From assembly GCA_902540785.1 (NCBI GenBank), contig CACBOA010000001.1, positions 62,001 through 126,000 of the forward strand: 64,000 bases of DNA, written 5' to 3'. The first letter of the stretch is position 1; each line of letters starts with the position of its first letter. The position numbers and the translations under genes were made by a program. The DNA comes from an uncultured Pelagibacteraceae bacterium (lineage in GTDB: Bacteria > Pseudomonadota > Alphaproteobacteria > Pelagibacterales > Pelagibacteraceae). Under the pieces are notes generated by a model. That model searched no databases. It saw nothing but the letters and a program-made list of their open reading frames with translations, and was not told the DNA's origin. Below are positions 20,395 to 30,685 of this stretch, piece by piece.

Positions 20395-20900
20395 TTATAA
20401 AGTTTTAGCCACTCAATAAAATTTTCTTCATTAAAATCTAATGAACCAATAACTCTAGCGAATTCTTTTCCATTTTTATTCAGTAAAATCGAAGTCGGAA
20501 TTCCTCTTAAAGCAAACTTTTTTGTTAAATTTATATTTTCATCGAAATATAAATTTAAATTTTTTATATTCATATCATCAAAAAATTTTTTAGCTTTTTT
20601 GACATTATCCTGCCCGACATTAACAGGAAATATTTTAAGGTTATTTAAATCTTTGTTTGATTTCAATAAATCTAACGATGGCATTTCTTCTTTACATGGA
20701 GCACACCAAGTTGCCCAAAAATTTAGTAATAAAATATTTCCTTTATAATCACTCAAATTTATTTGATTATTTTGATCATCTAAGATGGTTAAATTTGTAT
20801 ATTCTTTTAATTCTTTATTAATTATAAGGTTTTTAATATTCGGGGTTTCATTTGCAAACGTATTTGAAATTAAAAATATAAATATTACTAAAAATCTCAT
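20391..20900 (-). CDS. TlpA-family thiol:disulfide protein
   Basis: 169 aa with signal peptide; NFWATWCAPCKEEMP, GIPTSILLNKNG. Confidence 0.9.
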   Translation of the reverse strand: MRFLVIFIFLISNTFANETPNIKNLIINKELKEYTNLTILDDQNNQINLSDYKGNILLLNFWATWCAPCKEEMPSLDLLKSNKDLNNLKIFPVNVGQDNVKKAKKFFDDMNIKNLNLYFDENINLTKKFALRGIPTSILLNKNGKEFARVIGSLDFNEENFIEWLKLYN

Positions 20901-20924
20901 ATTAAAAAGGTATAAATAATTAGC

Positions 20925-22316
20925 ATGGTAAAAAATAAAAACAATAAGGCAATTTGGAATAGCCGAATAAAAACAAAGACATCTGCTCTCTATAAAAGAT
21001 ATGGAGGCTCAATTAACATTGATAAGAAACTTTTTAAAGAAGATATAATCGGATCTATCGCTCACATAGAAATGCTTTTTAAACAAAAAATTATTTCTTT
21101 TAAAATTAAAAATAAGATTATCTATGGTCTTAATAAAATTGAAAAAGAAATACTGAATAATAAATTTGAATTTAATAAAGAATTTGAGGATATTCATATG
21201 AACATAGAAAAAAGACTCACACAATTGATAGGTGACGATGCAGGCTACATTCATACGGCTAGATCAAGAAATGATCAAGTTATTACAGATTTAAAGATGT
21301 GGATGAAATCAGCAACTCAAAATATAGACTTGAATTTAAAAAAATTAATTAAAACCAATCTTAAGATTGCAGAAAAAAATATTAAAACTATTATGCCAGG
21401 TTTCACTCACCTAAAAAACGCTCAAGCTTTATCTTTAGGTCATTACTTAATGTCTTATGTTGAAATGTTTACTAGAGATAGAAAAAGATTTTTAAATAAT
21501 TTGGAAAGTCTCAATGAAAACCCTCTTGGTGTATGCGCATTAACTGGAACTTCCTTTAATATAGATAGAAAACTCACGACGAAAAAACTAGGTTTTAAAA
21601 ACCCTACTAACAATTCAGTAGATACGGTATCGGACAGAGATTTTGTTTTAGACTTTTTATTTAGTTGTTCTGTGTGTGCAATGCACATATCTAGAATAGC
21701 TGAGGAATTAATAATTTGGAACTCCGATGGTTTTAACTTAATAAATTTATCAGACAAAGTTGTAACAGGATCTTCCATAATGCCTCAGAAAAAAAATCCA
21801 GATATGCTAGAATTTTTGAGAGGCAAAACAGGAGGGATTTACGGCAATTTATTTTCAATGTTAACTGTACTTAAAGGTTTACCTCTATCTTATTATAAAG
21901 ATCTTCAAGAAGATAAAGAGATAATCTTTAAAACTAATGATACTTTAAATAGTTGTTTAAAGATTCTTGAAGAAATTTTAAATAATTTTAGTCCAAATAA
22001 AAAAAAAATGTTAGAGCTGGCTAACAATGGTTATATTACTGCGACTGATTTAGCTGACTATATTGTTAAAAATCATTCTAAATCTTTTAGAGAGGCTTAT
22101 CAAAAAACAGCTGCAATCATAAATATGGCCGAGAAAAGAAACAAAAAATTAGATGAGTTAACATTATATGATTTAAAAAAAGTTGAACCAAATTTGACAG
22201 AAGATGTTTTAAAAGTATTCGATTTAAAAAATTCTGTAAATTCAAAGAAATCATATGGAGGAACTGCTTTTGATAATATTAAAAAAATGATAATAAAATA
22301 TAGGAAACAATTATGA
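20925..22316 (+). CDS. argH: Argininosuccinate lyase
   Basis: 463 aa; HTARSRNDQV, GSSIMPQKKNPD. Confidence 0.96.
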   Translation: MVKNKNNKAIWNSRIKTKTSALYKRYGGSINIDKKLFKEDIIGSIAHIEMLFKQKIISFKIKNKIIYGLNKIEKEILNNKFEFNKEFEDIHMNIEKRLTQLIGDDAGYIHTARSRNDQVITDLKMWMKSATQNIDLNLKKLIKTNLKIAEKNIKTIMPGFTHLKNAQALSLGHYLMSYVEMFTRDRKRFLNNLESLNENPLGVCALTGTSFNIDRKLTTKKLGFKNPTNNSVDTVSDRDFVLDFLFSCSVCAMHISRIAEELIIWNSDGFNLINLSDKVVTGSSIMPQKKNPDMLEFLRGKTGGIYGNLFSMLTVLKGLPLSYYKDLQEDKEIIFKTNDTLNSCLKILEEILNNFSPNKKKMLELANNGYITATDLADYIVKNHSKSFREAYQKTAAIINMAEKRNKKLDELTLYDLKKVEPNLTEDVLKVFDLKNSVNSKKSYGGTAFDNIKKMIIKYRKQL

Positions 22317-22438
22317 TAAAAAAATTTTATCTTTTATTAATAATTTGCCTACTAGTAATGTCTTGTGGAAAACGGGGAGATCCTAAATATAAAGAACCAA
22401 ATTCCAAAATACCTTATTATGTTACAAAATATTCATGA
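22313..22438 (+). CDS. Small lipoprotein, LptM-like
   Basis: MIKKFYLLLIICLLVMSCGKRGDPKYKEPNSKIPYYVTKYS*; lipobox followed by CGKRGDP; overlaps argH and lysA by 4 nt (ATGA-type junctions). Confidence 0.8.
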   Translation: MIKKFYLLLIICLLVMSCGKRGDPKYKEPNSKIPYYVTKYS

Positions 22439-23649
22439 AATATGTAAATAAAAATTTTTTTGTAGAGGGTATTAAAGCATCTTATTTAGCCAAAAAATTT
22501 GGAACTCCACTTTATTGTTATTCATTAATGAGGCTAAAAAATAATATAAGTAATTTGAGGAATAATTTTAAAAAAATTGATCCCATTATATGTTTTTCTG
22601 TAAAATCAAATCCCAATACAAATCTGTTACGTGAAATTAATAAACAGGGTCTTGGTGCTGATGTTGTTTCCATTGGTGAACTAATGAAAGCCCTTAAAGC
22701 AGGAATAAAGCCGAAAAATATTGTTTTTTCAGGAGTAGGTAAAACTAAAGTTGAAATTGAATACGCCATTAAAAAAAAAATTTTACTAATAAATGCGGAA
22801 TCTAAAAATGAAATTTTGCAAATAGAAAAAGTTGCTAGGAAGTACAAAACTAAAGTCAGTGTAGGAATTAGATTAAATCCAAATACTGATGCAAAGACTT
22901 TAAGCCAAATATCAACAGGGAAAAAAGAAAATAAATTTGGAGTTTCCGAAAAAGTGTTCTTAGCACTTGTCAAATATGTGAAAAAGTCAAAAAATTTAAA
23001 TTTGAAATGCTTAAGCGTCCATATTGGAAGTCAAATCTTAGACACAAAACCATACGAAAAAATGCTGGGGATACTTGATAAAATTATAAAGAAAACCAAA
23101 TTCAATTTTGAATATATTGATTTAGGCGGCGGAATGGGGATTAATTATAATAATGATAAGAAAACTTTAAATGTAGATAAATATTCTAATAGTATAAAAA
23201 AATTTTTAAGAAAAAATAAGTCTAAAATTATACTAGAACCAGGTAGATCTATAATTGGCAACACAGGTATTTTGATATCAAAAGTGATTTATAATAAAGA
23301 AGGTTACAAAAAAAATTTTATAATAGTAGATGCAGCTATGAATGATCTTATGAGGCCAGCCTTATATAATGCAAAACATCAAATTAAACCAGCTGTAAAA
23401 AATAATAGCTATGCAAATAAAGTTTATGAGTTTGTTGGCCCGATCTGTGAGAGCACTGACAAATTTGGAGCATTTAAAAAGTTTCAAAAATTAAGGGAGA
23501 ATGATTTAATTATAATTTGTGATGTTGGAGCTTATGGGGTATCTTTAAGTTCAAATTATAATTTAAGACCAAAACCAGCAGAAATATTGATTGAAAAATC
23601 CAAAGCTAAGGTGATCTCAAAAAGACAAAAACTTATTGAAATAATTTAA
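22435..23649 (+). CDS. lysA: Diaminopimelate decarboxylase
   Basis: 404 aa; FSVKSNPN, SVHIGSQI, EPGRSIIGNTG. Confidence 0.95.
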   Translation: MKYVNKNFFVEGIKASYLAKKFGTPLYCYSLMRLKNNISNLRNNFKKIDPIICFSVKSNPNTNLLREINKQGLGADVVSIGELMKALKAGIKPKNIVFSGVGKTKVEIEYAIKKKILLINAESKNEILQIEKVARKYKTKVSVGIRLNPNTDAKTLSQISTGKKENKFGVSEKVFLALVKYVKKSKNLNLKCLSVHIGSQILDTKPYEKMLGILDKIIKKTKFNFEYIDLGGGMGINYNNDKKTLNVDKYSNSIKKFLRKNKSKIILEPGRSIIGNTGILISKVIYNKEGYKKNFIIVDAAMNDLMRPALYNAKHQIKPAVKNNSYANKVYEFVGPICESTDKFGAFKKFQKLRENDLIIICDVGAYGVSLSSNYNLRPKPAEILIEKSKAKVISKRQKLIEII

Positions 23650-23661
23650 AGTTATCTAAAT

Positions 23662-24363
23662 ATGATAAGAAACTTTTTATTTTCATTTTCTTTTTTTTCA
23701 GGAATTATTTTTATATCAATAATCTTTTTACCTTCACTTTTATTACCGCAAAAAATTACTTTGTTTGGTGGAAAACTTATGGGTTATTGGTCTCAATATT
23801 GTCTGAAAATCATTCTATCAACCAAGATTGTTATCAAAGGAAAAGATAATATGATAAATGACAAAAAATTTTTCATAGCCTCTTCACATCAATCAATGTT
23901 TGAAACTTTTTTTCTGCAAACCATTTTTAATTCACCAGTATTTATTTTAAAAAATGAACTTATAAAAATTCCTGTTTTTGGATGGTATTTAAAAAAGATA
24001 GGCTCTATTTCAATAAAACGAGATAAGATTTCGAAAGATAATCTTAATTTTTTTGAGGATATTTCAGAAACAATTAAAAATTCTAAAAGACCAATAGTTA
24101 TTTTTCCACAGGCCACAAGAGTATTACCAGAAGATCGACCGCCCTTTAAAAAAGGAGCATCAAGAATTTATGAAAAATTAAATATTTTGTGTCAACCGAT
24201 CGCAATTAATTCGGGTTATGTATGGCCAAAAAAGGGTATAAAAACATCTAATAAAGTAATTACTGTATCTATACTTAAACCAATCGAACCAGGGTTGCAA
24301 AAAGATGAATTTTTAAAAATGCTAGAGAGAAGAATTTATGAAGAATTAGATTTAATCTGCTAG
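23662..24363 (+). CDS. plsC: 1-acyl-sn-glycerol-3-phosphate acyltransferase
   Basis: 233 aa; SSHQSMFET (HX4D-like) and FPQATRVLP. Confidence 0.85.
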   Translation: MIRNFLFSFSFFSGIIFISIIFLPSLLLPQKITLFGGKLMGYWSQYCLKIILSTKIVIKGKDNMINDKKFFIASSHQSMFETFFLQTIFNSPVFILKNELIKIPVFGWYLKKIGSISIKRDKISKDNLNFFEDISETIKNSKRPIVIFPQATRVLPEDRPPFKKGASRIYEKLNILCQPIAINSGYVWPKKGIKTSNKVITVSILKPIEPGLQKDEFLKMLERRIYEELDLIC

Positions 24364-25472
24364 CCCTTCATTGGCATTACTATAAAAATACTATCAAAAT
24401 CACTTGGATCTTTTATTAAAACAGGTGATCCTGTATCATTGAAATGTAATTCAATTTTCTCTCCATCAAGCTGAGATGCCACATCAATCAAATATCTGGA
24501 GTTAAAACTAATTTCTAAATCATGATCAAAATTTATTGAGAGTGTCTCATTACCATCTCCACTATTTGTATTATTAACGGACAAATTTAATGTATCCTTT
24601 GTTAAGATAAATTTTACACCATCTTTTTTATCTAATGACACTGACGCCACCCTGTCTACTGAATTTAAAAATAATTTTAAATCTATCTCTAATTTTTTTT
24701 GATTATTCTTAGGGATCACTTGAATATAATTTGGAAACTTCCCATCTATAAGTTTTGAAATAAGAACACTATTGCCTAACTCAAATTTGATTTTTGACTT
24801 CATATTTGAAATTTTTATGTCACCATCAAAATTCTCTAAAATAGAACATAATTGAAAGATAGTTTTTTTTGGTAAAATAATTGGTTCAAATTCAATTTCC
24901 TTTTCTAATCTTATTTTTGAAATTGACATTCTGTGACTGTCAGTTGCAACAGCAGTCAGATATTTTTTTTCATCAACCTCCGTTTGGTGCAAATATATGC
25001 CACTCAAATAATGCCTAGTTTCATCATTTGAAACTGAAAACTTACATTTATTTAATAATTTTAGAAATTGTTTAGATTTTATTGAGAATTCATTTTGATT
25101 AAAACTTTCATCAGTTACTGGAAACTCTGTATGACTTATACAATTGAGATTAAAAATAGATTTATCTGATTCTAAGTGTAGTTTATTTTTATCGTTCAAA
25201 GTTAAATTAATTTTTTTTCCAGATGAAATTTTTCTTACTATGTCGTACATTATTGAAGATGTTGTGGTAGTTTTGCCCTCCTCAAAGACTTCAATATTGC
25301 TTATTTGATGAATAAAAATTATATCTAGATCAGTTGCAGTTAAATTTAGTTTTGAATTATCAGCACTTAAAAGAATATTTGATAGAATTGGTAGTGTGCT
25401 TCTTTTTTCTACCACTCCTTGACAATAATTTAATGCTTGCTGTAAATCCTGTTGGTTTACACTAAATTTCAT
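24360..25472 (-). CDS. dnaN: DNA polymerase III beta clamp
   Basis: 370 aa; MKFSVNQQDLQQALNYCQGVVEKRSTLPILSNILL, C-terminal VMPMKG. Confidence 0.96.
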   Translation of the reverse strand: MKFSVNQQDLQQALNYCQGVVEKRSTLPILSNILLSADNSKLNLTATDLDIIFIHQISNIEVFEEGKTTTTSSIMYDIVRKISSGKKINLTLNDKNKLHLESDKSIFNLNCISHTEFPVTDESFNQNEFSIKSKQFLKLLNKCKFSVSNDETRHYLSGIYLHQTEVDEKKYLTAVATDSHRMSISKIRLEKEIEFEPIILPKKTIFQLCSILENFDGDIKISNMKSKIKFELGNSVLISKLIDGKFPNYIQVIPKNNQKKLEIDLKLFLNSVDRVASVSLDKKDGVKFILTKDTLNLSVNNTNSGDGNETLSINFDHDLEISFNSRYLIDVASQLDGEKIELHFNDTGSPVLIKDPSDFDSIFIVMPMKG

Positions 25473-26886
25473 TTTCTTTTGTATTATATAATATTTGGTT
25501 CTTCAGTTTATCTATGTTTTCCGCCATATCTTTATCATTCTCTTTTAATTTCTCTATAGTTTTTACAGAATGAATTATAGTAGTGTGATCTCTATTTGAA
25601 AATTCTCGACCTATTTCTGGTAATGATTTTGGTGTTAAAATTTTTGTAAGATATATGGCTGTTTGTCGTGGTCTTACCAAATATCTCGATCTTCTTGGAG
25701 ATAGCATTTCATTTTTGCTAATTTTGAAAAATCTACAAACTAAAGTCTGTATTAAGTCAATGGTTACTTTATTTTCGTTAATGTTTAGTAAATCTTTTAA
25801 AACAACCTTAGTTTCAGCTAAATTTGGTAATTTGTTATAAATTCTTGAAAAAGATATTAAACGATTAATCGCACCTACCAATTCTCTTATGCTATTAGAA
25901 ATTTCTAGGCTTATAAAATCTTTGATCTCCTTTGAAATTTCTATCTTGTCTGCATAGAGTTTATTCAATTCATTAATTTTTTTTTCAATAATATTTCTTC
26001 TCAATTCAAGATCGGGTTTTTGGATATCAACTACCAACCCTCCAGAAAACCTTGATTTTATTCTTTCTTGGATCCTAGACAATTTATTTGGAGGTCTGTC
26101 CGCAGACACTATAATTTGACTGCCCTTTTCTAATAAAGCATTAAAGGTATGAAAAAACTCTTCTTGCATAGCCTCTTTACCGTTCATAAATTGGATATCA
26201 TCTATCAGTAATGTATCGGTATTTCGGAAATATTCTTTAAATTTTACCATATCATTTGCTTTTATTGATTTAATAAACTGATACATAAATCTTTCAGCTG
26301 GAATAAACATCACTTTTTTACTTTTTTTTAATTCAAAACCTATTGAATTTAAAAGATGTGTTTTACCTATTCCCACACCTCCATAAATATATAAAGGGTT
26401 ATAATGTGAATGACTTTCAGTAACTTTCAATGATGCCTCATATGCAAGTTTGTTGCTACTCCCTGTTACAAAATTTTCGAACCTTTTATTCTGATCAACG
26501 CGATTATACTGTAGAAGAGAGTCCTTCAAAAACGAGACATTTTCGTTTTTTTTTAAATGAGCATCAGTGTAATCTTTATTTTCTGTACCTATATTCTTTT
26601 CTATAATTTTAAATTCAATACGAATTAAATCTTTTTTAAAAACTTTAATAACCTGTAAAATTTGATCCAAATATCTAGACGTAATCCAGTCTCTTATGAA
26701 CCTTGTTGGTACTGATATCAATATGTAATTATTGAATTCTTCTATAAAATCGATCTTTTTTAGCCAACTTTCATAAACTTCAGGACCTAATTTTGTTTTC
26801 ATTTCATTTTGAATTAATTGCCAATTTAATTTATTCGATTTTAATTTGTTTTGTTCGGGGTTTTTGTAGATATTTTCCATATTCAT
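25462..26886 (-). CDS. dnaA: Chromosomal replication initiator DnaA
   Basis: 474 aa; IYGGVGIGKTHLLNSIG, LLIDDIQFM, FSNRDHTTIIHSVKTI. Confidence 0.97.
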   Translation of the reverse strand: MNMENIYKNPEQNKLKSNKLNWQLIQNEMKTKLGPEVYESWLKKIDFIEEFNNYILISVPTRFIRDWITSRYLDQILQVIKVFKKDLIRIEFKIIEKNIGTENKDYTDAHLKKNENVSFLKDSLLQYNRVDQNKRFENFVTGSSNKLAYEASLKVTESHSHYNPLYIYGGVGIGKTHLLNSIGFELKKSKKVMFIPAERFMYQFIKSIKANDMVKFKEYFRNTDTLLIDDIQFMNGKEAMQEEFFHTFNALLEKGSQIIVSADRPPNKLSRIQERIKSRFSGGLVVDIQKPDLELRRNIIEKKINELNKLYADKIEISKEIKDFISLEISNSIRELVGAINRLISFSRIYNKLPNLAETKVVLKDLLNINENKVTIDLIQTLVCRFFKISKNEMLSPRRSRYLVRPRQTAIYLTKILTPKSLPEIGREFSNRDHTTIIHSVKTIEKLKENDKDMAENIDKLKNQILYNTKENEI

Positions 26887-26955
26887 GAAGAAACTTCAGT
26901 AAGAGCTATAATAAAAATTATTGCAACAAAATATTTTATAAATTTAAAAAAAAAT

Positions 26956-27016
26956 AAAATCTAGGATTGTGCTTTATAAAAAATTTTTAAAAAAGAAATT
27001 AAAATCTGGGATTGTG
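26956..27016. repeat. Direct repeat AAAATCTRGGATTGTG x2 in the dnaA-rpsT intergenic region
   Basis: aaaatctaggattgtg (26956-26971) and aaaatctgggattgtg (27001-27016), 15/16 identical, 45-bp period, each followed by an A/T run. Confidence 0.7.
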
Positions 27017-27196
27017 TAAAATTTTTTAAAAAAATTCTTTCTTAATTTTTTTTATTCAGAATCTATTAATAAAATTTATGATTGAACTTAAAGAGGCTAT
27101 GTTATTTACTAAATCTAAATATTGTATGAGAATGAATTTAGATTACAGATTTTGTAGATCCTGAGGTTGTACAACTTAAAGAGCTTATAATATGAA

Positions 27197-27457
27197 TTAA
27201 ATAGCAGATATTTTTTTCGTTATTCTTGAAATATTTCTTGAAGCGTTTTGTTTTTTAATTATCCCGGTTTTAGCAATCTTCATTAATTCAGAATTCAACT
27301 TAGGTAAGAATTTTAGGGCTTCTGACTTATCTTTTTTTTCTAATAAAAGATTCATCTTTTTAATAGCATTTTTATATCTACTTTTTCTAATTTTATTCAC
27401 AGAAGTTTGTTTAGATATTCTTCTTATTCTTTTAATCGCAGATTTTGTATTAGCCAT
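27197..27457 (-). CDS. rpsT: 30S ribosomal protein S20
   Basis: MANTKSAIKRIRRISKQTSVNKIRKSRYKNAIKK; start set at 27457 rather than track 27508. Confidence 0.95.
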   Translation of the reverse strand: MANTKSAIKRIRRISKQTSVNKIRKSRYKNAIKKMNLLLEKKDKSEALKFLPKLNSELMKIAKTGIIKKQNASRNISRITKKISAI

Positions 27458-27508
27458 TTGCGCAGGGGTATAACTTGAGAAATAGTATCGGTCAATCAAA
27501 TAATTCAT

Positions 27509-28372
27509 TTATTTTTGGCAGAAAGCACAAAAGAATGTGGATCTATTTGAAAAATTTTTTTTTTGAATTAAGCCCTTACAATCTATTCTTTTACATTTTG
27601 ATCCCTCTCTCTGGTAAACTTTGAAATTTTTTTGAAACGAACCTTTTTTTCCTGAGACATCTTGAAAGTCTCTTATTGATGACCCACCTCTTTTTATTGC
27701 ATTTTGCAGGATTAACTTTGAGTTTTTTGAAATTTTTCTACACTCTGCTTTATTGATAGATCTTCCCTCTTTAGCAGGATTAATCCTGCTTAGATAAAGA
27801 ATTTCACTAGCATAAATATTTCCAATTCCTGATACAAAATTCTGATCTAGTAAAAAATTTTTAACATTTTTTTTTTTATCTTTTAGATTATCGAAAATAT
27901 AATTTGTATTAAACCTTGAATTAAAAGGCTCAGGACCTAATTTCTCAAATCTTTTTTCAAGAGACTGCTGGTCTTCTATAATTTCAAAAAAACCAAATCT
28001 TCTGGGGTCATTATATACTAATCTAAATTTATCGAAGAAAATTTCAATATGATTATGTTTATCAGGTAATTTTGGGGAATTATAAAAACTTGTATTAGTC
28101 AAAAAACTTTCTTTACCATGTTTCAAAAGATGAATTGTACCGCTCATACCAAGATGAATTAACAATTTATTTCTTCCAGATAAAAAAAGAATTAGGTATT
28201 TTGAAAATCTATCAACATTTAAAATTTTTTGATTTTTTAAAATTTTTTTAAAATTTCGAGGTACTTTAATTCTTAAATTTCTATTCCTAACTATTACCTT
28301 TTTTATAGTTTTTTGTATTATTTTTTTATTTAGTGATTGTCTTACAATTTCTACTTCTGGTAATTCTGGCAT
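27509..28372 (-). CDS. mutM: Formamidopyrimidine-DNA glycosylase
   Basis: MPELPEVEIVRQSL start; helix-two-turn-helix and a degenerate zinc finger at the C-terminus. Confidence 0.95.
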   Translation of the reverse strand: MPELPEVEIVRQSLNKKIIQKTIKKVIVRNRNLRIKVPRNFKKILKNQKILNVDRFSKYLILFLSGRNKLLIHLGMSGTIHLLKHGKESFLTNTSFYNSPKLPDKHNHIEIFFDKFRLVYNDPRRFGFFEIIEDQQSLEKRFEKLGPEPFNSRFNTNYIFDNLKDKKKNVKNFLLDQNFVSGIGNIYASEILYLSRINPAKEGRSINKAECRKISKNSKLILQNAIKRGGSSIRDFQDVSGKKGSFQKNFKVYQREGSKCKRIDCKGLIQKKNFSNRSTFFCAFCQK

Positions 28373-28404
28373 TTCATACTATATTATTTGTATATTTAAA
28401 TTTT

Positions 28405-29109
28405 ATGCAACAAGATCTTCAAAATAAAAAAGGACTAGTTCAAAGTGTCTTTAACCAAGTTTACGATCAATATGATTTTATGAATGACTTAATGTCACTA
28501 GGAATTCATAGAATATGGAAAAAAAACTTATTCAATATGATGAACCCCTCCTTAAACCAAAAGTTAATAGATGTTGCTTGTGGAACAGGAGATATAGCTA
28601 AAATTTATTTAAAATGTGTGGGTAAAAATGCTGAGATAACTTGTATTGATCCGAATAAAGGGATGATAAATATTGCTAAAAAAAAATTAGCTAAATATAA
28701 AAATCTAAAATGGTATATATCCTCAGCTGAAAGTTTACCTGTTTCAAATAACTCATTCGACTTCTATACAATTAGCTTTGGATTAAGAAATACAAAAAAT
28801 ATAAAGAAATCCTTGAAAGAAGCTTACAGAGTTTTAAAACCAGGAGGTCGATTTTTATGTCTTGAATTTTCAAAAATTCAAAACACTAATTTAAATAATC
28901 TTTATAAAAAATATTCTAGGCTAATTCCAGAAATTGGAAAAATTGTTGTTGGAAAAAAAGAGCCTTACCAATATTTGATAAAAAGTATTGAAAATTTTGT
29001 TAATCAACACGAGCTGATAGATTTAATGCATGACAGTAAATTTGATAAATGTGATTATACAAATTTATCTGGTGGTATAGTTTCAATTCATAGTGGTTGG
29101 AAGATATAA
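28405..29109 (+). CDS. ubiE: Ubiquinone/menaquinone biosynthesis methyltransferase
   Basis: VFNQVYDQYDFMNDLMSLGIHRIWK, DVACGTGDIA; start set at MQQDLQNKKG because track start 28333 overlaps mutM. Confidence 0.93.
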   Translation: MQQDLQNKKGLVQSVFNQVYDQYDFMNDLMSLGIHRIWKKNLFNMMNPSLNQKLIDVACGTGDIAKIYLKCVGKNAEITCIDPNKGMINIAKKKLAKYKNLKWYISSAESLPVSNNSFDFYTISFGLRNTKNIKKSLKEAYRVLKPGGRFLCLEFSKIQNTNLNNLYKKYSRLIPEIGKIVVGKKEPYQYLIKSIENFVNQHELIDLMHDSKFDKCDYTNLSGGIVSIHSGWKI

Positions 29110-30677
29110 TGATAAAAAAATTAATAACATTATTTAAACTTGGAAGAAAAGTCGCAAAATCAGATATTTTAGGTATAACCTCAAAATTTCAGGAGCCACC
29201 TTTATCTATTAAAATTTTGTTTAAAATTTTATCTTTCTCTTTTTCATCCAAAAATAACTCACCGTTAAACATTAATGAGGGGGAAAGATTATCTAAATCA
29301 CTAGAGTCAATGGGCACAACTTTTATAAAACTAGGTCAATTCTTAGCAACAAGACCTGATATTATTGGAGAAAGTTTATCTAAGGAACTTGAAAATCTTC
29401 AAGATAGATTACCTCCATTTTCGCAAGATCAAGCCAAAAAAATTATCAGTGATGACTTAGGAATTGATACCTTCAACTCAATTATTGATTTAAGCGAACC
29501 TATTGCAGCTGCATCTATTGCTCAAGTCCATAAAGCTAAAATAAATGATAATGGAATAATAAAAGATGTTGCAATAAAAATTTTACGGCCTGATATTAAA
29601 AAAATTTTCAATGAAGAGATTGATGCAATTATGTTGTTTGCATTCTTGGTTGAGTCTTTAATAAAAAAGACAAAAAGATTGAAACTTGTAGAAGTAGTTT
29701 TTTTACTCAGAGAAATTACTAATCTTGAGATGGATCTAAGATTTGAGGCGGCTGCCGCAAATGAATATGCAGAAAATACAAAAAATGATATTGGTTTTAA
29801 TGTTCCAAAAATTTACTGGAATTATACTAGTGAAAATGTAATGACACTGGATTGGGTTGAGGGTATCTCAATTAGAGAAACTGATGAGTTAAAAAAAAGG
29901 GATATAAATACAAAAAAATTAGCGGAAGATATTATCCAAAATTTTCTTAGACATGCTGTTAGAGATGGTTTTTTTCACGCTGACATGCACCAAGGAAATA
30001 TTTTGATAGATAATGATGGCCATATTGTTCCTATTGATTTTGGAATTATGGGAAGACTTGATAAAATGAGTAAAAGATTTTTGGCTGAAATACTCTTTGG
30101 TTTTATTCAAAGAGACTACAAAAAAGTTGCTGAGGTCCATTTATTGGCGGGTTTAGTGCCAAAAGATGTCCCGATAAATGATCTTGCTCAAGCTTTAAGA
30201 TCTATAGGTGAGCCTATTTTTGGTCAAGCAGTTAAAGATATATCTGGTGGAAAGTTATTAAAACAGCTTTTTGATGTCACAGAAAAATTTAATATGCAAA
30301 CACAACCACAATTATTGATGTTACAAAAAACAATGGTTGTAGTTGAAGGAGTGGCAAGAAAATTAAATCCTGAAACAAACATCTGGACTACATCTAAACC
30401 TATTCTTGAAAACTGGTTGAAAGAAACAAAAAACCCTATGACCACAATTAATGAAACAATTAATAGCACATCAGAAGTAATAAAGAGATTACCTGAATTT
30501 CCGGAGATAATGGATAAAGCTAATCAGGCTCTTACTTTTTTGGCTAGTGGACAAATTCCTCAAAACTCAAATTCTTATAATGCATTAAGTGATAAAAGAT
30601 CTGAAATGGTGACTTTCAGAAATCAATCTATAATAGGTTTTTTATTACTTGTAATTCTTGGCCTTCTAGTATTTTAA
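29109..30677 (+). CDS. ubiB: Ubiquinone biosynthesis ABC1/UbiB kinase-like protein
   Basis: GTTFIKLGQFLATRPDIIG, PIAAASIAQVHKA, FFHADMHQGNILID. Confidence 0.94.
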   Translation: MIKKLITLFKLGRKVAKSDILGITSKFQEPPLSIKILFKILSFSFSSKNNSPLNINEGERLSKSLESMGTTFIKLGQFLATRPDIIGESLSKELENLQDRLPPFSQDQAKKIISDDLGIDTFNSIIDLSEPIAAASIAQVHKAKINDNGIIKDVAIKILRPDIKKIFNEEIDAIMLFAFLVESLIKKTKRLKLVEVVFLLREITNLEMDLRFEAAAANEYAENTKNDIGFNVPKIYWNYTSENVMTLDWVEGISIRETDELKKRDINTKKLAEDIIQNFLRHAVRDGFFHADMHQGNILIDNDGHIVPIDFGIMGRLDKMSKRFLAEILFGFIQRDYKKVAEVHLLAGLVPKDVPINDLAQALRSIGEPIFGQAVKDISGGKLLKQLFDVTEKFNMQTQPQLLMLQKTMVVVEGVARKLNPETNIWTTSKPILENWLKETKNPMTTINETINSTSEVIKRLPEFPEIMDKANQALTFLASGQIPQNSNSYNALSDKRSEMVTFRNQSIIGFLLLVILGLLVF

Positions 30678-30685
30678 TTCACAAA

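Noticed and set aside
28333-28404. Extended N-terminus of ubiE in the ORF track
   Set aside because: Overlaps the mutM start antisense; UbiE homology begins near MQQDLQNKKGL at 28405.
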